NCBI GenBank assembly: GCA_016713325.1
Contig: JADJPJ010000023.1
Coordinates: forward strand, 58,747 to 122,746
Source: Candidatus Flexifilum affinis
GTDB taxonomy: Bacteria; Chloroflexota; Anaerolineae; Aggregatilineales; Phototrophicaceae
DNA: 64,000 bases
Direction: 5' to 3'
Below are positions 44,244-53,235 of the stretch, piece by piece. Every line of letters begins with the position of its first letter. Positions within the stretch are counted from its first letter, which is position 1. A model generated the notes under the pieces. It was not told the DNA's origin and searched no databases. It saw only the letters and a program-made list of their open reading frames with translations. The translations under genes were made by a program, and so were the position numbers.

Positions 44244-44789
44244 TCAACCGCGCTCCATCTCCTCGAGAATGGAGTACAGCAGCTCCAGCAGCACTTCTTT
44301 CACGCTGTCCTTTTCGCTGGCAACGCAGGGGAGCAGTTTGATCCCTTCTTCGATGCGCAGCGCGATGCGCAGATCGTCGATATTCCAGGCATCCTGAAGG
44401 TCCTGCTTGTTGGCGGCCACCACGTACGGGGTTGGCGCGTAAGCCTTGAACGTCTCCAGAATGCTCTTCGCCTCGCGGAAGGTCTCCGGCTTGGTGCTGT
44501 CGACCATGACGACAAAGCCAAGCATACCTTCGGCGAGAATTTCCCACATGAAGTCGAAACGGCGCTGGCCGGGCGTCCCGAACAGATACAGCACCAGATC
44601 GTCGTCGACGGTGATGCGCCCAAAGTCCATAGCGACGGTCGTGTAGTCCTTGACCTGCCGCTCGGTATCCGAGCTGATTCCCCGTTCGGTGGTCACCACG
44701 TCGATCTCGCTGATGCTTCGGATGAATTCGGTCTTTCCGGAGCTAAACGGTCCGGTGATCACCATTTTTACGGTTTGAGTGGAGGACAT
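44244..44789 (-). CDS. Small Arf/MglA-like GTPase
   Basis: 181 aa. G1 VITGPFSSGKTEFI, G3 LFGTPGQRRFDFM (the usual DTAGQ Asp is Gly), G4 VAANKQDL, and G5-like ASEKD. The NKQD box is that of Arf/SRPRB-type GTPases. In bacteria, such GTPases paired with DUF4388 proteins appear in signalling or polarity modules. It lies 50 bp downstream of the DUF4388 gene on the same strand. Confidence 0.9.
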   Translation of the reverse strand: MSSTQTVKMVITGPFSSGKTEFIRSISEIDVVTTERGISSDTERQVKDYTTVAMDFGRITVDDDLVLYLFGTPGQRRFDFMWEILAEGMLGFVVMVDSTKPETFREAKSILETFKAYAPTPYVVAANKQDLQDAWNIDDLRIALRIEEGIKLLPCVASEKDSVKEVLLELLYSILEEMERG

Positions 44790-44839
44790 GGGCTTAAGGC
44801 TCGCTCTTCTCGGTTTGGTTCACGACGCAAAGGGCACGG

Positions 44840-45703
44840 TCAAATCTGCCGGATACGATCGATCAGGCGGGTGACGACGGTCTTCTGGACAGCCGGCGCG
44901 CGCGTCGGTGTGGAGTGCCGGGTTGCGCCCTCTGCCGCATGGGGTTTGACAATCTCGACAAGCCCGGCCTGTTCCAGGCCATAGACAATACGTCGAATCT
45001 CGTTCTCGGTCATGTTGTTGGCTTTGGCAATCTGCCGCATGGTGTTCTTCGGGTTGACGAACGAAACCACCCGCCACTCTTCGACGCTGAGATGCACCCC
45101 TTTGAATTTCTCGCGCGGGTTATCCGGAAAGCGAAGGGCCATATCGAGATTGGGGATATGCGAAGTGAGCTGCTCAAGTTCCTTGATCTGGCGCGCGCCC
45201 TCGATGATGACGTTCTCCAGATCGATAGGCACGAGGATGCGATCGTTTCCGGGCAGCAGGTTGTCTTCGAAGCGGAACGGGCCTTCGCTCCAGGTCAGCA
45301 GGTTGTAGATCACATCCAGCGTGTGCTGCTGGATGCTGCGCACCACATCCTTCTGTGTCACGTAGTTGGCGTTGATCAGCAGCAGCGCCAGCGCCTTGTC
45401 GGACGTGTTCTTGGCGCGCTCGCGGATGATCCGCGCCTGCTCGTTGGTCAGCTTGCCCGCCTTGTTGAGCACAAAGACGAGGTCGCCATTCTGACCGGTC
45501 AGCACCGCCGAGATCAGCTTGCCCACCTTGAAGGCGACGCGTGCGCGCTCCTTGCCCGGCGACATCTTATCCCCGCCGATCGCGTCTTTTTCGCCTGTAC
45601 GCAGGCCTTCATACATGATCAACGTGCCGGTCTTGCCTGCGAGATTGATCAGATTGAGGAGCTGCGTTGTCGAGAAATCACGCAGATTGCCTTGCAGCGG
45701 CAT
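44840..45703 (-). CDS. DUF4388 (PATAN-like) protein with winged-helix C-terminus
   Basis: 287 aa. N-terminal LQGNLRDFSTTQLLNLINLAGKTGTLIMYEG with RVAFKVGKLISAVLTGQNGDLVFVL is the DUF4388/PATAN fold; the middle has helices with DLENVIIEGARQIKELEQL; the C-terminal part (NTMRQIAKANNMTENEIRRIVYGLEQAGLVEIVKP) looks like a winged helix. Likely a signalling adaptor for the downstream GTPase. No membrane segment. Confidence 0.85.
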   Translation of the reverse strand: MPLQGNLRDFSTTQLLNLINLAGKTGTLIMYEGLRTGEKDAIGGDKMSPGKERARVAFKVGKLISAVLTGQNGDLVFVLNKAGKLTNEQARIIRERAKNTSDKALALLLINANYVTQKDVVRSIQQHTLDVIYNLLTWSEGPFRFEDNLLPGNDRILVPIDLENVIIEGARQIKELEQLTSHIPNLDMALRFPDNPREKFKGVHLSVEEWRVVSFVNPKNTMRQIAKANNMTENEIRRIVYGLEQAGLVEIVKPHAAEGATRHSTPTRAPAVQKTVVTRLIDRIRQI

Positions 45704-45937
45704 TGAAGCCCCCTGTACTCGACCAAATTAGTAAAAGACGAGGATCGACGAGTCACACGTCGCGTACTTTCACGAATTGTAATACGACTTATGGTTCAAC
45801 ACAATTGAGCACGAAAGAGAGCGGGGCATCGTTTGATCTGGCCCGCCAGATGTGTTCAAATCAACTGCAACGTTCGATTAGGTTCAACGCGCCGGGCTGT
45901 ACTGTCACAACGCCTCCGAACAGGTGAAAGCAAACCC

Positions 45938-47293
45938 ATGCGGCTCATACACCCCACCATCATTTTCGCCGCCGCTCTATTGACCGCAGCGCTGCTGGGG
46001 ACCGCCCAGATCGCGCAGGCGCAGGAGACCGATCCCCGCTGTGATTTCCTGCTGCCCTACGTCGAAGTCAACGTCGGCCGCAACTGTTCCGCCCTCGAGA
46101 GCGACACCGCCTGCTATGGCAATCCGCGCATCACGGCCACCTTCGCCGACCCAAACCAACCGCCGCCGTTCACCAGCGTCGGCGCGCAGATCGACCTGCA
46201 GCACATTTTCGGCCTGCGAACCAGCCCACTCGACCTGAATACCGGCTCCTGGGGGTTGGCCGTCCTGAATCTATCGGCCGCTCAGTCTGAACACGGCATC
46301 ACCTTCATCGTTTACGGCGATGCCGCAATGGCCGAAACGCCTGTCGATACAGCCGCGCCGGAAGCGCTCTTGACGCCCGGTTGGTTCGGCGCGTTCCAGC
46401 TTACATCGCCGGTTCCTGCGGAGGCCGGCCCTTGTGGCGACGCCATCCCGTCGGGCGGCGTGCTGATTGTGGCCGACGATTTGCCGCAGCCGGTGCTGTT
46501 CAACGTCAACGGCATCGACCTCGCGATCGATTCGTCGGTACTGCTGCGTGCCGCGCCAGGCGACCGCCTGATCGTCGACGTCGTGCGCGGACGTGCCAGC
46601 GTCACGTCCAGCGGCGTCTCGATCCAGGCCGAGCCGCTTCAGCAGGTCGCCGTGCCGCTGGGCGGTGTGACCGGCCTGGAGCCGTCGGGCGCACCGGGCG
46701 AGCCGACGCCCAGCGATTTCAGCACGCTCGGCCTGCGCACGCTCTGCAATCTGGTACACAGCCTCGGCCTGAGTTCGCCCTGCGACGGGCCGCTTAACGC
46801 CAGCGCCGCCCCGCAGACCGCCCCTCCGATTGGGGGAGCGGCCCCGGAGGATACCCCCCTCGTCCTGCCAACCACCACGCCCTCTGCGACAGCCGTCGCG
46901 ACAACAGTCGCAACGTTGGCCGGCGAGTCCCCGGCCGCGGCCTGTGAAGCCGAAGTGTCGGTCGCTTCGGCCTATCTGCGCCTTTCGCCCTATGTATTCC
47001 CGTCCACAATTGCCCAGGTGACGCTGCTGGGTGAGCAGTTCACAGTGCTCGCTCGCGCCAGCGGCATCGCGACGCCCTGGTATGTGGTTCTGGCCGGCGG
47101 CCGCGAACTGTGGATCGCCGGTTCGGTGCTGACGCTGTCCGGCGAGTGCGCGACTCTCCCGGCCCGCACGCCACCTCCCGGCCCGACGATGACGCCGCAG
47201 CCCACGGCGGTGCCGACCAACCCGCCGCAGCAGCCCCCTCAACAGCCGCCGCAGCAGCCGCCCGTCATCATCGTTCCGCCGGCAACCACCTGA
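45938..47293 (+). CDS. Secreted protein with Thr/Pro-rich tail and SH3-like region
   Basis: 451 aa from the ATG at 45938 (CAGGTG upstream), which opens a clear signal peptide (MRLIHPTIIFAAALLTAALLGTAQIAQAQ). Domain 1 (about 30-260) has paired cysteines (DPRCDF, GRNCSALESDTACYG, GPCGDA) and contains a strand with an FHA/LysM-free beta pattern; a Pro/Thr linker follows; the region CEAEVSVASAYLRLSPYVFPSTIAQVTLLGEQFTVLARA resembles a bacterial SH3 repeat. It ends in PQQPPQQPPQQPP. Extracytoplasmic, function unknown. It is followed 10 bp later by the O-antigen-ligase-like gene. Confidence 0.7.
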   Translation: MRLIHPTIIFAAALLTAALLGTAQIAQAQETDPRCDFLLPYVEVNVGRNCSALESDTACYGNPRITATFADPNQPPPFTSVGAQIDLQHIFGLRTSPLDLNTGSWGLAVLNLSAAQSEHGITFIVYGDAAMAETPVDTAAPEALLTPGWFGAFQLTSPVPAEAGPCGDAIPSGGVLIVADDLPQPVLFNVNGIDLAIDSSVLLRAAPGDRLIVDVVRGRASVTSSGVSIQAEPLQQVAVPLGGVTGLEPSGAPGEPTPSDFSTLGLRTLCNLVHSLGLSSPCDGPLNASAAPQTAPPIGGAAPEDTPLVLPTTTPSATAVATTVATLAGESPAAACEAEVSVASAYLRLSPYVFPSTIAQVTLLGEQFTVLARASGIATPWYVVLAGGRELWIAGSVLTLSGECATLPARTPPPGPTMTPQPTAVPTNPPQQPPQQPPQQPPVIIVPPATT

Positions 47294-47302
47294 CGGCCGC
47301 CG

Positions 47303-49372
47303 ATGGCGCCGGCCTCCACGATCAGCAGCAGGACGGGAATCGTCCTGCTGCTGATCATCACCGCGCTGCCGCTGTGGAGTCACCCACAGCGGTACATCGA
47401 ATTTGAACCCCACCGCGGCGCGGTACTGATCCTGCTGCTCGTCTTTGGCCTGCGTTGGGCCGACGTCAGGCCGGCCCTAACCCACCGCACCGCCCGCCCG
47501 CTTCAACTGGCCATCGCCCTCTGGGCCGCAGCGCTGACACTCTCCACCGCCCTGGCAATCGCTCCGAGCCAGGCCTTCTTTGGCGATCTCTTTCGCTCCA
47601 TGGGGTGGCTCACACAGATAGCCCTGCTCGGCGCCTTTGTGCTGGGCTCGACGCTGCCCGCGATCGACAGTGGGCGGTTCTTCTGGTTGTCCGGCATTGC
47701 CGTAGCGGTCATTATCTTCTCCCAGTTCCTCGGCCTGCTGCCCGATCCCGATGCGCACCCCTTGCGCGCGGCGGGTCCACTCGGGTCGGCCTCCGGATCA
47801 GCCTCCTGGTTGGCGCTGAGCCTCGCCTGGGCCGGCAGCCATACCGTGTTCGCCTGGAAAACTCTGGGCGCGCGCAGAGAGCGAACACTCCATCTGCTTG
47901 GCCTGGGAATCATGGGCACCGCGCTGATCTTGACCGGTTCGCGCGGCGCAACGATTGCATTGGCCGCGGGCTGCGTGACCGGCGCACTGCTGTGCGCAGC
48001 CCTCTTCCGCCGTCGCTGGCCGATGGTGGCCGTGGTCCTCGTACTCGCGGTCAGCGGGAGTCTGGGCTTCCTCCTGTCCCGGCTTGGAGAAGTGCCGCTG
48101 TTCTCACGCCTCAGCGACGCCGACAGCACCATCGCCTTTCGCTTCGACGTCTGGTCACAGACCCTCGACTTCTTCGAGCGCGACATGCGCCTCGACAGGC
48201 TGCACGGCGTAGCTGTACCCATCGGCCATCTGCGCGCGCTGGTCGGCTACGGCCCGGAGTCGTTTGAGACCGTTTACGCGTTTGTCTCGTTGCCAACACC
48301 CGCCACGTCCAACCAGCGCATAGACCGCGCCCACAACGACTGGCTGGACACCCTGATTGCCAACGGTCTTCTGGGGGTGGCGGCACGCGCCGCGCTCTGG
48401 CTGGCGATCGCCCAGGTCGCGTTCCGACGGCTGGGTTTGGCTTCGGTACCGGCCTGGGGTGCAATCGGATGTGGCGCGGCGCTGGCCGGCATGCTTGCCC
48501 GGGACACCGCCTGGATGCCCGCGGCAATGACCGGTGGGGCGATCCTCGGGAGTTGGGCGTGGTTGCTGATCGTCATCATCCGGCGACAAAAAGTGATCGC
48601 CGATCGCGCGGCGCTGCTGGCGCTGGTCATCCTCACCATCCACCTGGTCGATCTGCAATTCGTCTTCGTCAAAATCGCCAATACCCTGCCCGCGATGATC
48701 GCCTTCGGTCTGCTCCTGCGTCCCCCGGAGCGGGAGCGCGTCCACCAGGATCGTGAAAAACCTGCGCCGGCAAGATGGGGATCACCCGGAGATCACATCA
48801 CGCGAATCGCACCCATCCTCGCCGCCATCGTCCTGCGGCAAATGGTCGCCACCGCGTCCAACCCTCTCCTGCCCATCCTTCTCGCCACCCTGACCCTGCT
48901 CGTGCTGGTCCTGGTGGGTCGGGGCGCGGCGCGGCGCTATCTGCTCTCTCTCGCCACCTTCTCCTTCTACAGCATCCTGGGCGGCCTGCTTCTCGATCCG
49001 TCCCCTGCCGCCTTCTGGGATATCGGCCTGCTGGTCGCGGCGCTGACCTGGATCGGCGGTCTGCGGTCCGGACGCAAGCTCGGCTGGCCGAGGGTTGCGG
49101 CGATGGTGATCGGCCTCAGCCTGTGGTGGGCACAGGCAGCCAGCGATATCCGCTTGCGCGACGTCGTGGAAATGAGCGACCCGGCCGCGCAGTCGATCAA
49201 TGCGCTTGCGGCGGCACTGCTGCGACCCTACGATTACCGACTCTGGGGGGCAGCCGCGGCCTACACTGCCCGGGTCGACCCTATCGAAAACACCGAGGTC
49301 TGGGAAGCGCTGGCGACCGCTCTGGGAGAGAAGGCGCTCGACCTCAACCCGTATGACCCCAATTGCTGCTGA
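47303..49372 (+). CDS. O-antigen ligase/polymerase (WaaL/Wzy)-like membrane protein
   Basis: 689 aa with about fourteen hydrophobic helices. LILTGSRGATIALAAG and the large loop ending RAHNDWLDTLIANGLLGVAARAALWLA are the WaaL/Wzy signature (Arg and His in the periplasmic loop). This family ligates or polymerises lipid-linked glycans at the outer face of the membrane. Starts 10 bp after the secreted protein gene and is probably co-transcribed. The C-terminal soluble piece (LNPYDPNCC) ends at TGA 49370. Confidence 0.82.
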   Translation: MAPASTISSRTGIVLLLIITALPLWSHPQRYIEFEPHRGAVLILLLVFGLRWADVRPALTHRTARPLQLAIALWAAALTLSTALAIAPSQAFFGDLFRSMGWLTQIALLGAFVLGSTLPAIDSGRFFWLSGIAVAVIIFSQFLGLLPDPDAHPLRAAGPLGSASGSASWLALSLAWAGSHTVFAWKTLGARRERTLHLLGLGIMGTALILTGSRGATIALAAGCVTGALLCAALFRRRWPMVAVVLVLAVSGSLGFLLSRLGEVPLFSRLSDADSTIAFRFDVWSQTLDFFERDMRLDRLHGVAVPIGHLRALVGYGPESFETVYAFVSLPTPATSNQRIDRAHNDWLDTLIANGLLGVAARAALWLAIAQVAFRRLGLASVPAWGAIGCGAALAGMLARDTAWMPAAMTGGAILGSWAWLLIVIIRRQKVIADRAALLALVILTIHLVDLQFVFVKIANTLPAMIAFGLLLRPPERERVHQDREKPAPARWGSPGDHITRIAPILAAIVLRQMVATASNPLLPILLATLTLLVLVLVGRGAARRYLLSLATFSFYSILGGLLLDPSPAAFWDIGLLVAALTWIGGLRSGRKLGWPRVAAMVIGLSLWWAQAASDIRLRDVVEMSDPAAQSINALAAALLRPYDYRLWGAAAAYTARVDPIENTEVWEALATALGEKALDLNPYDPNCC

Positions 49373-49478
49373 TCCGAATGTCGACGAAAACAGCGCTATA
49401 ATCAGCGGTGTCGCGGCGGCCCGACGCCTCCGCCGAAGTGAAACGGATTGCCATGTCCAGAATCGCGAGGTTCGGCGC

Positions 49479-50603
49479 ATGACTCAGAGGGCTCTAGAAC
49501 TCGGTATCACTGCCATCCAGCGGGGCAGTTTGCAGGAAGGGGCGCGACTCATCCGCATCGCCGTGAAGAGTGACGAACTCACCCCGGAGATGCGCGCCGT
49601 TGCCTACCTGTGGCTGGCGGAAACCAGCCCGGACCCGGCCCAGAAGCGCTCTGCCTATAACGAGGCGCTCAACGCCAACCCGCAGAACGGCGAAGCCCGC
49701 TCCCGTCTCGCCGCGCTGCTCACTTCCGGTCTGCCGTCGACCGTCCCGGGGGCCACTCAGCCGGTCGGGCCGAGCACCACCGGGGTCTACCCGGCCGCCG
49801 CAGCCACCGGCGCCTACCCGGCGGCGGCGCAGAGCTTCAACGTCGCCGATTATCTCGCCCAGATTATCGACGGCCCCAACGGCGCGGGGACAGCCGTCTT
49901 CGTCTCGCTCGAAGGCCTCCTGGCCACGACCCGGCGTGTCGTCGGCGGGCTGGAACGAGTCACCGTCGAAACCTACGCCGGCGGCCAGTTCTACGGCTCC
50001 GTCGTCCGCTGCTACACCGAGCTGGATCTGGCGCTGATCATGGTGCAGCAGCGCCCCACCTCGCTCCTGCCGGTCACGCCCATGCCGCGCGTCCCGGATA
50101 ACGCCGCGTTGACGGTCGTGTCCTACACCGGCGAAGTTCAGCGCACCCAGCAGCGCCCCACCAAGCGGGCCATGCCCCAGCACTGGCTGCCCACCAGCAT
50201 CACCCAGCTCGCCGATGCCGGCGGCGATGTGATCTTCGACGACAAGAACTACCTGGTCGGCATCATGACGCGCAACGCCAGTCTTGCCTCGGCCAACTAT
50301 CTCTACGGCATTCACATCTCGACCATCCGCCGCCTGGCCGATTCCGTCCTCAGCGAAATGCGCGCCGACCGCCGGCGCTACTGCCCGAACTGCGGCAATG
50401 CCAGCCGCGCGACCGGGGCTGGATTCTTCTACTGCGAGCAGTGCGGCGCGCCCTCGCCAGAGGCCCGGCAGACGCGGCGCTTCCCGGCCCCCCAGGCGTC
50501 CATGTATTATGAACCCACCGGCCGGGGCCGCTGCGTCAACTGCAACGCCACGGTCGGCACGCATAACAACCGCTGTCTGCGCTGCGGCGCGGAGCAGCGG
50601 TAA
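49479..50603 (+). CDS. TPR, inactive trypsin-like and zinc-ribbon multidomain protein
   Basis: 374 aa from the ATG at 49479; a -10-like TATAAT at 49397-49402. Residues 1-75: TPR-like helices (ALELGITAIQRGSLQEGARLI; AVAYLWLAETSPD). Residues 115-300: a HtrA-like beta barrel with GTAVFVSLEGLLATTRRVV (His replaced by Arg), ELDLALIMVQ (Asp kept) and DAGGDVIFDDKNYLVGIM (Ser lost), so it is probably proteolytically dead. Then two zinc ribbons (YCPNCGN...YCEQCG; CVNCNA...CLRCG). A scaffold or sensor role is inferred. No signal peptide. Confidence 0.7.
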   Translation: MTQRALELGITAIQRGSLQEGARLIRIAVKSDELTPEMRAVAYLWLAETSPDPAQKRSAYNEALNANPQNGEARSRLAALLTSGLPSTVPGATQPVGPSTTGVYPAAAATGAYPAAAQSFNVADYLAQIIDGPNGAGTAVFVSLEGLLATTRRVVGGLERVTVETYAGGQFYGSVVRCYTELDLALIMVQQRPTSLLPVTPMPRVPDNAALTVVSYTGEVQRTQQRPTKRAMPQHWLPTSITQLADAGGDVIFDDKNYLVGIMTRNASLASANYLYGIHISTIRRLADSVLSEMRADRRRYCPNCGNASRATGAGFFYCEQCGAPSPEARQTRRFPAPQASMYYEPTGRGRCVNCNATVGTHNNRCLRCGAEQR

Positions 50604-50810
50604 TGGATGGATGTGTTGTGGTTGCCATAAGGAAATTTGCTGTCGGGCAGGGCGGGCCTTGCCCCTACACACACCGTCTCGTAGGGACAGGGTTGTCCGA
50701 GGGAACCGCCGCCCGCAGGTCTCGTGCCAGGCATGCCACCGCAGGGACAACCTCTGGGATTCTGTCGAAAAAGGTGTACCCCGCCTCGAAACCAGGCCGT
50801 TGTCGCCGGC

Positions 50811-50988
50811 GCGCCGCCGGAGAATGGAATTCTCCGGCTACCTTAAAACGCGAGAAACCGACTCAAGTCGGTTCCGCTGGCGGGAACACTCGCCCGAGAA
50901 GCGCTTACCCCACGAATACCGCCAAAGGAACCCTTTTCAAAGGGTTTTCCGTGCGGTTCGTGGTAGCCTGACGTTTCTAACGTCAGGC
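50811..50988. repeat. Family B multi-hairpin repeat, copy 2
   Basis: Same unit as 15968-16136. Here the hairpins are GCCGGAGAATGGAATTCTCCGGC, ACCGACTCAAGTCGGTTCC, AACCCTTTTCAAAGGGTT and CCTGACGTTTCTAACGTCAGG. The 570-bp gap 50604-51174 also has GTAGGGACAGGG- and GGGCGGGC-type short palindromes before it and no gene; the SH3 gene leader starts about 51100. Confidence 0.75.
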
Positions 50989-51174
50989 GGAAGCGCCATG
51001 CGCTGGCCTTTATTCAACAGAATCCCCTCAGTTGTCCGTTGTGCCATCCTCCCAACCCATCGTCCCCGTCATGGATCACCACTCCCTGCCCTCGGGTTCA
51101 GAAGGGCACCCCCGGCCGTCGAGACAGTCCTGTCGAGTACGGCCGATCTGCAAGACGAGAAGGAAAGGTCAGAC

Positions 51175-52038
51175 TTGAAGAGAGTGCTGTTCACTATACC
51201 GCTCAGCCAGACCCTCCGCCTGCTGAGCGCGATGAGCCTGTCGCTGCTGCTGTCGATCCCCGCGGCACTGCCGGCCCTGGCCCAGACGATCGCCATCAGC
51301 GGCACGGTTTATCAGACCACCAATCTGCGCACCGGACCGGGGACGCGTTTCGAGATCGTGGGCCAGCTTGCCGAGGAGGATGAGGTCAGCGTCCTCGGAC
51401 GTGACGCGCAGGGCGGCTGGTTATACGTCCGCACAGCCCAGGCGCTCAACGGTTGGCTGCCCGCCTTCGCCCTCGAACTGTCCACCGCGGTCGATATCAT
51501 GGACCTCGCCCTGGTCGATCCCGACACCGTCAGCACGCCAACCCCCGGCTCCAGCGTCTTCATCGAAACCTATGGGCGGGTCAACGTTCGCAGCGGCCCC
51601 GGTGTGGCCTACGGGGTCGTCGCCCGGCTCGATGTCGGCGATCGGGCGGAAGCCACGGCGCGCAGCAGCGCCGGGAACGATTGGCTCCTCATCGTCCTGG
51701 ATGAAGAGACCAGCGGCTGGATCGCCTTCTTCACCGTCAACGTATTCGGCGACGCCACCGAGCTGCCCATCCTCATCCCCGATGCCGCCAGCGAGACGCT
51801 GGTCACCCCGCAGAGCCTGGCCCGTGCCCTGTTCAACGTGCGCCTGCACGAGGAACCATCGCTCGACTCACCGCTGGTCGTGATCATCCCCTTCGGCCGG
51901 CGCGTCACGCCGCTGGCGCGCACCGAGGACGGCGCCTGGCTGCTGATCGGTTTTGATGAGACGGAAGGGTGGGGGGCGGCAGAGCTGTTCCTGCTCGACT
52001 CGGAGATCCTCGATGCGCTGCCCATCAGCGAATCGTAA
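51175..52038 (+). CDS. Secreted protein with three SH3-like repeats
   Basis: 287 aa from a TTG at 51175 (GAAAGG upstream) giving a signal peptide LKRVLFTIPLSQ... and LSLLLSIPAALPALAQT. Three bacterial SH3 repeats: TVYQTTNLRTGPGTRFEIVGQL, TYGRVNVRSGPGVAYGVVARL and ARALFNVRLHEEPSLDSPLVVI, each with W-containing ends. SH3b repeats bind cell wall or act as sensor scaffolds. An in-frame upstream extension is out of repeat DNA. Terminator follows. Confidence 0.85.
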   Translation: MKRVLFTIPLSQTLRLLSAMSLSLLLSIPAALPALAQTIAISGTVYQTTNLRTGPGTRFEIVGQLAEEDEVSVLGRDAQGGWLYVRTAQALNGWLPAFALELSTAVDIMDLALVDPDTVSTPTPGSSVFIETYGRVNVRSGPGVAYGVVARLDVGDRAEATARSSAGNDWLLIVLDEETSGWIAFFTVNVFGDATELPILIPDAASETLVTPQSLARALFNVRLHEEPSLDSPLVVIIPFGRRVTPLARTEDGAWLLIGFDETEGWGAAELFLLDSEILDALPISES

Positions 52039-52099
52039 GCTGCACGAGTCCTGCTTACCAAGCGTTCACTCGTCCATAAAATGAACGCCGTGTACAAAC

Positions 52100-52130
52100 A
52101 AAAACACCCCGAAAGATTCGGGGTGTTTTT
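52100..52130. terminator. Bidirectional intrinsic terminator
   Basis: CACCCCGAA (52105-52113) and TTCGGGGTG (52117-52125), AGA loop, flanked by AAAAA and TTTTT on the two sides. It serves the SH3 gene on the plus strand and tRNA-Phe on the minus strand. Confidence 0.9.
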
Positions 52131-52133
52131 GTG

Positions 52134-52206
52134 TGCCGAGGGCCAGACTTGAACTGGCGACCCATGCATTTTCAGTGCATTGCTCTACCAACTGAGCTAC
52201 CGCGGC
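52134..52206 (-). tRNA. tRNA-Phe (anticodon GAA)
   Basis: 73 nt, 3' CCA not encoded. Acceptor GCCGCGG pairs with CCTCGGC except for one C-T mismatch; D arm GCTCAGTTGGTAGAGC; anticodon arm ATGCA-CTGAAAA-TGCAT gives anticodon GAA; T arm GCCAGTTCAAGTCTGGC; discriminator A. It is transcribed toward the terminator. Confidence 0.93.
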
Positions 52207-52229
52207 ATCGCGTCAGACTGCGTAGTGAA

Positions 52230-52257
52230 AGTATATCCCAAGCGCGGGGAGAGTCAA
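52230..52257 (-). promoter_or_regulatory. Promoter of tRNA-Phe
   Basis: On the minus strand TTGACT (52257-52252), 16-bp spacer, TATACT (52235-52230), 24 bp upstream of the tRNA. Good sigma-70 match. Confidence 0.75.
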
Positions 52258-52308
52258 GGCTGGGATAAGGGGAATTCAGGGGCAGGCATCCGTTGTTATT
52301 CCAGGGCA

Positions 52309-52388
52309 CCCCCCTATAACCCAATTCAGAGTTCCTCACCCCCCTATAGGCGTTCTGCACTCTGGCAGCATTTTCGCATCCCCCTATA
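52309..52388. repeat. Three CCCCCTATA motifs in a non-coding stretch
   Basis: CCCCCTATA occurs ending at 52317, 52347 and 52387 (spacing 30 and 40 bp). It occupies the 290-bp region between tRNA-Phe and the HAS-barrel gene, which otherwise has no gene. Confidence 0.4.
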
Positions 52389-52497
52389 CCCTTAGAAACC
52401 GCTTCTCACCTCATGGCCGGAGACGAAAAATTAGGGCGTCTGAGCCGCCCGGAGAGGACTGGGGAAGGGGATGTTTTCAGCGCGTTTTGGATATAGG

Positions 52498-53160
52498 TCA
52501 GGCCTCTTTCCCATTGGCAAACTGTCGATCCGCACGGCTGGGCTTGATCAGCTCCAGCACATGGGCCAACCGTTTGAGGTCGTGGGACAGCAGCCGCGCC
52601 AGATAGCGCCCGCAGCGAACGCTGTAGTCATAGCGCTCGGCCTCGGGGTAGGCCCATGAGGCATAACGAATGGCGGCGGCGATCAGTTCATCTGAAGGCA
52701 CTTCCTTGGCGCTGATCACCAGCCGGAAGAAATCGCACTTTTGGGTAAAGTGATAAACCTCGTCCACAGGGCAGAGTTCCACCTGCGCCAGGCTCATCGG
52801 CGGGCGCGGCGGCAGGCTCTGGATCAGCAGCCCATCGACGGCATATCCCACATTGACCACACCGATCTCCACCGGCACCATGCGATTCTCACGCTGGTCG
52901 ATCAGCGTGTTGTTGTCCACCATACTGGCCATCACCAGCTCGCGCGCCAGGGGATCGTCGTCGATGCGAATGGCGTAGATCAGGCCGATGGCGAAGGCGC
53001 CTTGCTCCTCGTCGCCGATCGGCGCTTTGACGAACGCCCCGAAGGTATGCAGCTCGTCCAGACGGCTGCCTCGCGTGCCGCAATCGAAGCCGACTGTGCT
53101 GGCCCGCAGCACCCGTCCGACCAATCGCTTATCCTGAACGCCCATCATCGTGTACCCCAT
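52498..53160 (-). CDS. HAS-barrel-like protein next to NurA
   Basis: 220 aa; ATG at 53160, or the ATG at 53148. The N-terminal MGVQDKRLVGRVLRASTVGFDCGTRGSRLDELHTFGAFVKA looks like the HAS-barrel found at the start of HerA ATPases, but no ATPase domain follows. The C-terminal half is helical (YPEAERYDYSVRCGRYLARLLSHDLKRLAHVLELI). Given NurA upstream in the same direction, this may be a HerA-barrel-only partner. Function is inferred. Confidence 0.55.
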   Translation of the reverse strand: MGYTMMGVQDKRLVGRVLRASTVGFDCGTRGSRLDELHTFGAFVKAPIGDEEQGAFAIGLIYAIRIDDDPLARELVMASMVDNNTLIDQRENRMVPVEIGVVNVGYAVDGLLIQSLPPRPPMSLAQVELCPVDEVYHFTQKCDFFRLVISAKEVPSDELIAAAIRYASWAYPEAERYDYSVRCGRYLARLLSHDLKRLAHVLELIKPSRADRQFANGKEA

Positions 53161-53235
53161 CTCCCTTCAACATCGGCCCTGGCAGATTGCCCTGCAAACG
53201 TCCTTGCGCCGTGCTTCATTCCGTCGACACGCCGG

